Of a stretch of 22,300 nucleotides of DNA, positions 20,807 through 22,300 are shown one piece after another; within the stretch, counting starts at the first letter, position 1, and the number at the start of each line of letters is the position of its first letter. The notes under the pieces are model-generated. The model ran no database searches. It was not told the DNA's origin and saw nothing but the letters and a program-made list of their open reading frames with translations. Where the stretch lies: NCBI GenBank assembly GCA_947624335.1, contig CANQJX010000004.1, forward strand, positions 1-22,300, read 5' to 3'. A program made the translations under genes and the position numbers. This stretch comes from an uncultured Marvinbryantia sp. GTDB taxonomy: Bacteria > Bacillota > Clostridia > Lachnospirales > Lachnospiraceae.

Positions 20807-22300
20807 ATGAAAAAAAAGTTCGCATATATTCTGATTCCCAGCGCCTACTTTCTGATCAGCGCCTTCTGCCATCACCGCAGCGCCCTGCAGGCGCAGGATG
20901 CTTCCGCGCGTCTGCACGCTCTTACCCAGTCCATGTTTCAGGAACAAATTGTCTCCAGCACGCTCAATCTGCATTATACGCTGGAGCATCCGGAAAACTA
21001 CGGCATTACGGATTATCCGGTAACATACGACGATGACGCGGAGCCATCGCTTGTGCAGTCCGCCGTCTCTTTCGCATCTGATTACCGGCGCGCGCTGTAC
21101 GAAATCCCCTGCCGGAATCTTCCCCTGGAGGACCAGATTACATACGACGTGCTTATGCTTGCCTTAGAAAATGAAAACGAAGCGCAGGACTATGCCCTTT
21201 ACCAGGAGCCTTTGGGCGCGACCATCGGCATCCAGGCGCAGCTTCCCGTTCTGCTGTGCGAATACACGTTTCAGGACCGGGAGGATGTGGAGGAATATCT
21301 GGAACTGATCGCGCAGACAGATACTTATTTCTCCTCCCTGCTGCAGTTTGAAAAAGCGCGCGCCCGCGCCGGTCTGTTTATGAGCGACGACAATGCCGAC
21401 GCGATTATCCGGCAATGCCGTTCCTTTATCGGCGACCAGCCCGATTCCAACTTTTTAATTACCATTTTTGATGAAAAAGCAGAGGAACTTCCGTTTCTTA
21501 GCGAAGAAGAAAAAGATTCCTACAAGTCCCAAAACCGGCAGGCGGTGCAAAAGCATGTCCTTGCCGCCTACGAATTGCTTGCCGAGGGTCTGGAAACCCT
21601 GAAAGGCTCCTGTAAAAACGAAAACGGGCTCTGCTACTTTCCGTCCGGCAAAGCGTATTACGAATATCTCGTGCGAAGCTCCACCGGATCCTATCTCCCT
21701 ATCGAGGCGATTGAAAAGCGTATACGCAAACAGATTTCCGACGATATCCTTGCCTGCCGGGAGCTGCTGAAAAAGTATCCCGGCGCTTCACGCAAAAATC
21801 TGTCCCTGCAGCTTCCTACGGAACCGGAAGAAATACTTGCGGATCTGCAGGACAAAATGAGCGGCGATTACCCCAAAGCCCCCGATGTGTCGGTGGACGT
21901 AAAGTATGTGCATCCGTCCCTGGAAGAATTTTTAAGCCCGGCTTTTTATCTGACGCCTCCCATCGACGACCGTTCGGAAAACGTCATATACATAAACAAC
22001 GCCTCCGTCGCCTCGGATCTGGAACGGTATACCACGCTTGCGCACGAGGGTTATCCGGGGCATCTCTATCAGAATATTGCCTCTCAGGACGATGTTGCCC
22101 GCAGTCTCTTCTCTTTTGGCGGCTTCACCGAAGGATGGGCGACTTACGTCGAGATGGAAAGCTATGCCTATGCCGCCGCCGGCTGCGAATCAGAAGAGGC
22201 AAAAGCGGGAGCGGAATTTGCGCGGCTGAACCGCTCCGCAATGCTGGGGCTTTCTTCGCTTTTGGATATCTGCATCCATTACCACGGCTATACGCGCCGG
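20807..22300 (+). CDS. DUF885 family putative metallopeptidase, C-terminus beyond window
   Basis: The frame is open from ATG 20807 to the window end (498 residues seen). KKK and a hydrophobic stretch at about 5-22 indicate export; no lipobox is evident. The C-terminal half shows the DUF885 signature: HEGYPGH at residues 413-419 and TEGWATY with E442, an arrangement like a zinc-binding HExxxxH plus downstream glutamate, so a peptidase is likely though activity in this family is poorly defined. Earlier blocks such as YEIPCRNLPLEDQITYDVL and YYEYLVRSSTG also fit. GGAG at 20795-20798 is placed for this start. Divergent from the SipW operon; the promoter is not clear (a weak TTGCTT at 20761). Members are near 580-600 residues, so about 90 are missing. 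Confidence 0.88.
   Translation, partial: MKKKFAYILIPSAYFLISAFCHHRSALQAQDASARLHALTQSMFQEQIVSSTLNLHYTLEHPENYGITDYPVTYDDDAEPSLVQSAVSFASDYRRALYEIPCRNLPLEDQITYDVLMLALENENEAQDYALYQEPLGATIGIQAQLPVLLCEYTFQDREDVEEYLELIAQTDTYFSSLLQFEKARARAGLFMSDDNADAIIRQCRSFIGDQPDSNFLITIFDEKAEELPFLSEEEKDSYKSQNRQAVQKHVLAAYELLAEGLETLKGSCKNENGLCYFPSGKAYYEYLVRSSTGSYLPIEAIEKRIRKQISDDILACRELLKKYPGASRKNLSLQLPTEPEEILADLQDKMSGDYPKAPDVSVDVKYVHPSLEEFLSPAFYLTPPIDDRSENVIYINNASVASDLERYTTLAHEGYPGHLYQNIASQDDVARSLFSFGGFTEGWATYVEMESYAYAAAGCESEEAKAGAEFARLNRSAMLGLSSLLDICIHYHGYTRR

Noticed and set aside
1..22300. CRISPR array, tRNA, rRNA, insertion sequence or prophage
   Set aside because: No regularly spaced repeats, no cloverleaf or rRNA signatures, and no transposase, integrase or phage structural motif in any frame I read.

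Overview
This window looks like a chromosomal segment from a monoderm member of the Clostridia, most plausibly Lachnospiraceae. That assignment is inference, based on mid-range base composition, strong AGGAGG-type ribosome binding sites, occasional TTG and GTG starts, BIG2 cell-surface domains, a SipW-type signal peptidase with TasA/CPF_0494-like substrates, and a maltodextrin ABC operon without its own ATPase. Almost every gene reads leftward (minus strand). The exceptions are a cation antiporter, a probable small RNA and a DUF885 peptidase at the right edge.

Left block (1-4614, minus): a compact run in the order ppk2-like kinase, secreted beta-helix/BIG2 protein, tatD, rsmA (cut by the window edge). 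Junctions are an ATGA overlap or gaps of 12-26 bases. Next come a rightward Ca2+/Na+ antiporter (4801-5733) with its own promoter and a probable orphan small RNA (about 5859-6014) with a near-consensus promoter and an intrinsic terminator. Citrate synthase (6049-7419, minus) faces the small RNA; its leader contains a hairpin plus U-run directly before the ribosome binding site.

Middle block (7553-16930): a 1085-residue secreted surface protein with isopeptide-pilin-like domains but no sorting signal, followed by a maltodextrin utilisation operon read leftward: solute-binding protein, two permeases, 4-alpha-glucanotransferase and a LacI-family regulator. The operon promoter is followed by three abutting 12-bp operator-like boxes. 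The regulator has a second promoter of its own, overlapped by a palindrome, and a strong terminator behind it.

Right block (17024-20660): a five-gene operon, fully overlapped or nearly so, for SipW-dependent export. It encodes three TasA/CalY-like secreted proteins, a fourth with a PQTGD sorting-type tail, and the SipW-type signal peptidase. This looks like a cell-surface fibre or matrix assembly system.

The most interesting observation is a nearly identical 21-bp stem-loop element (19 of 21 bases) in the 5' leaders of two separate transcription units: the SipW operon and the 1085-residue surface protein about 10 kb away. It suggests that the two units are co-regulated parts of one surface system. 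Promoters, operators, small-RNA status and co-regulation are read from sequence and have not been tested.
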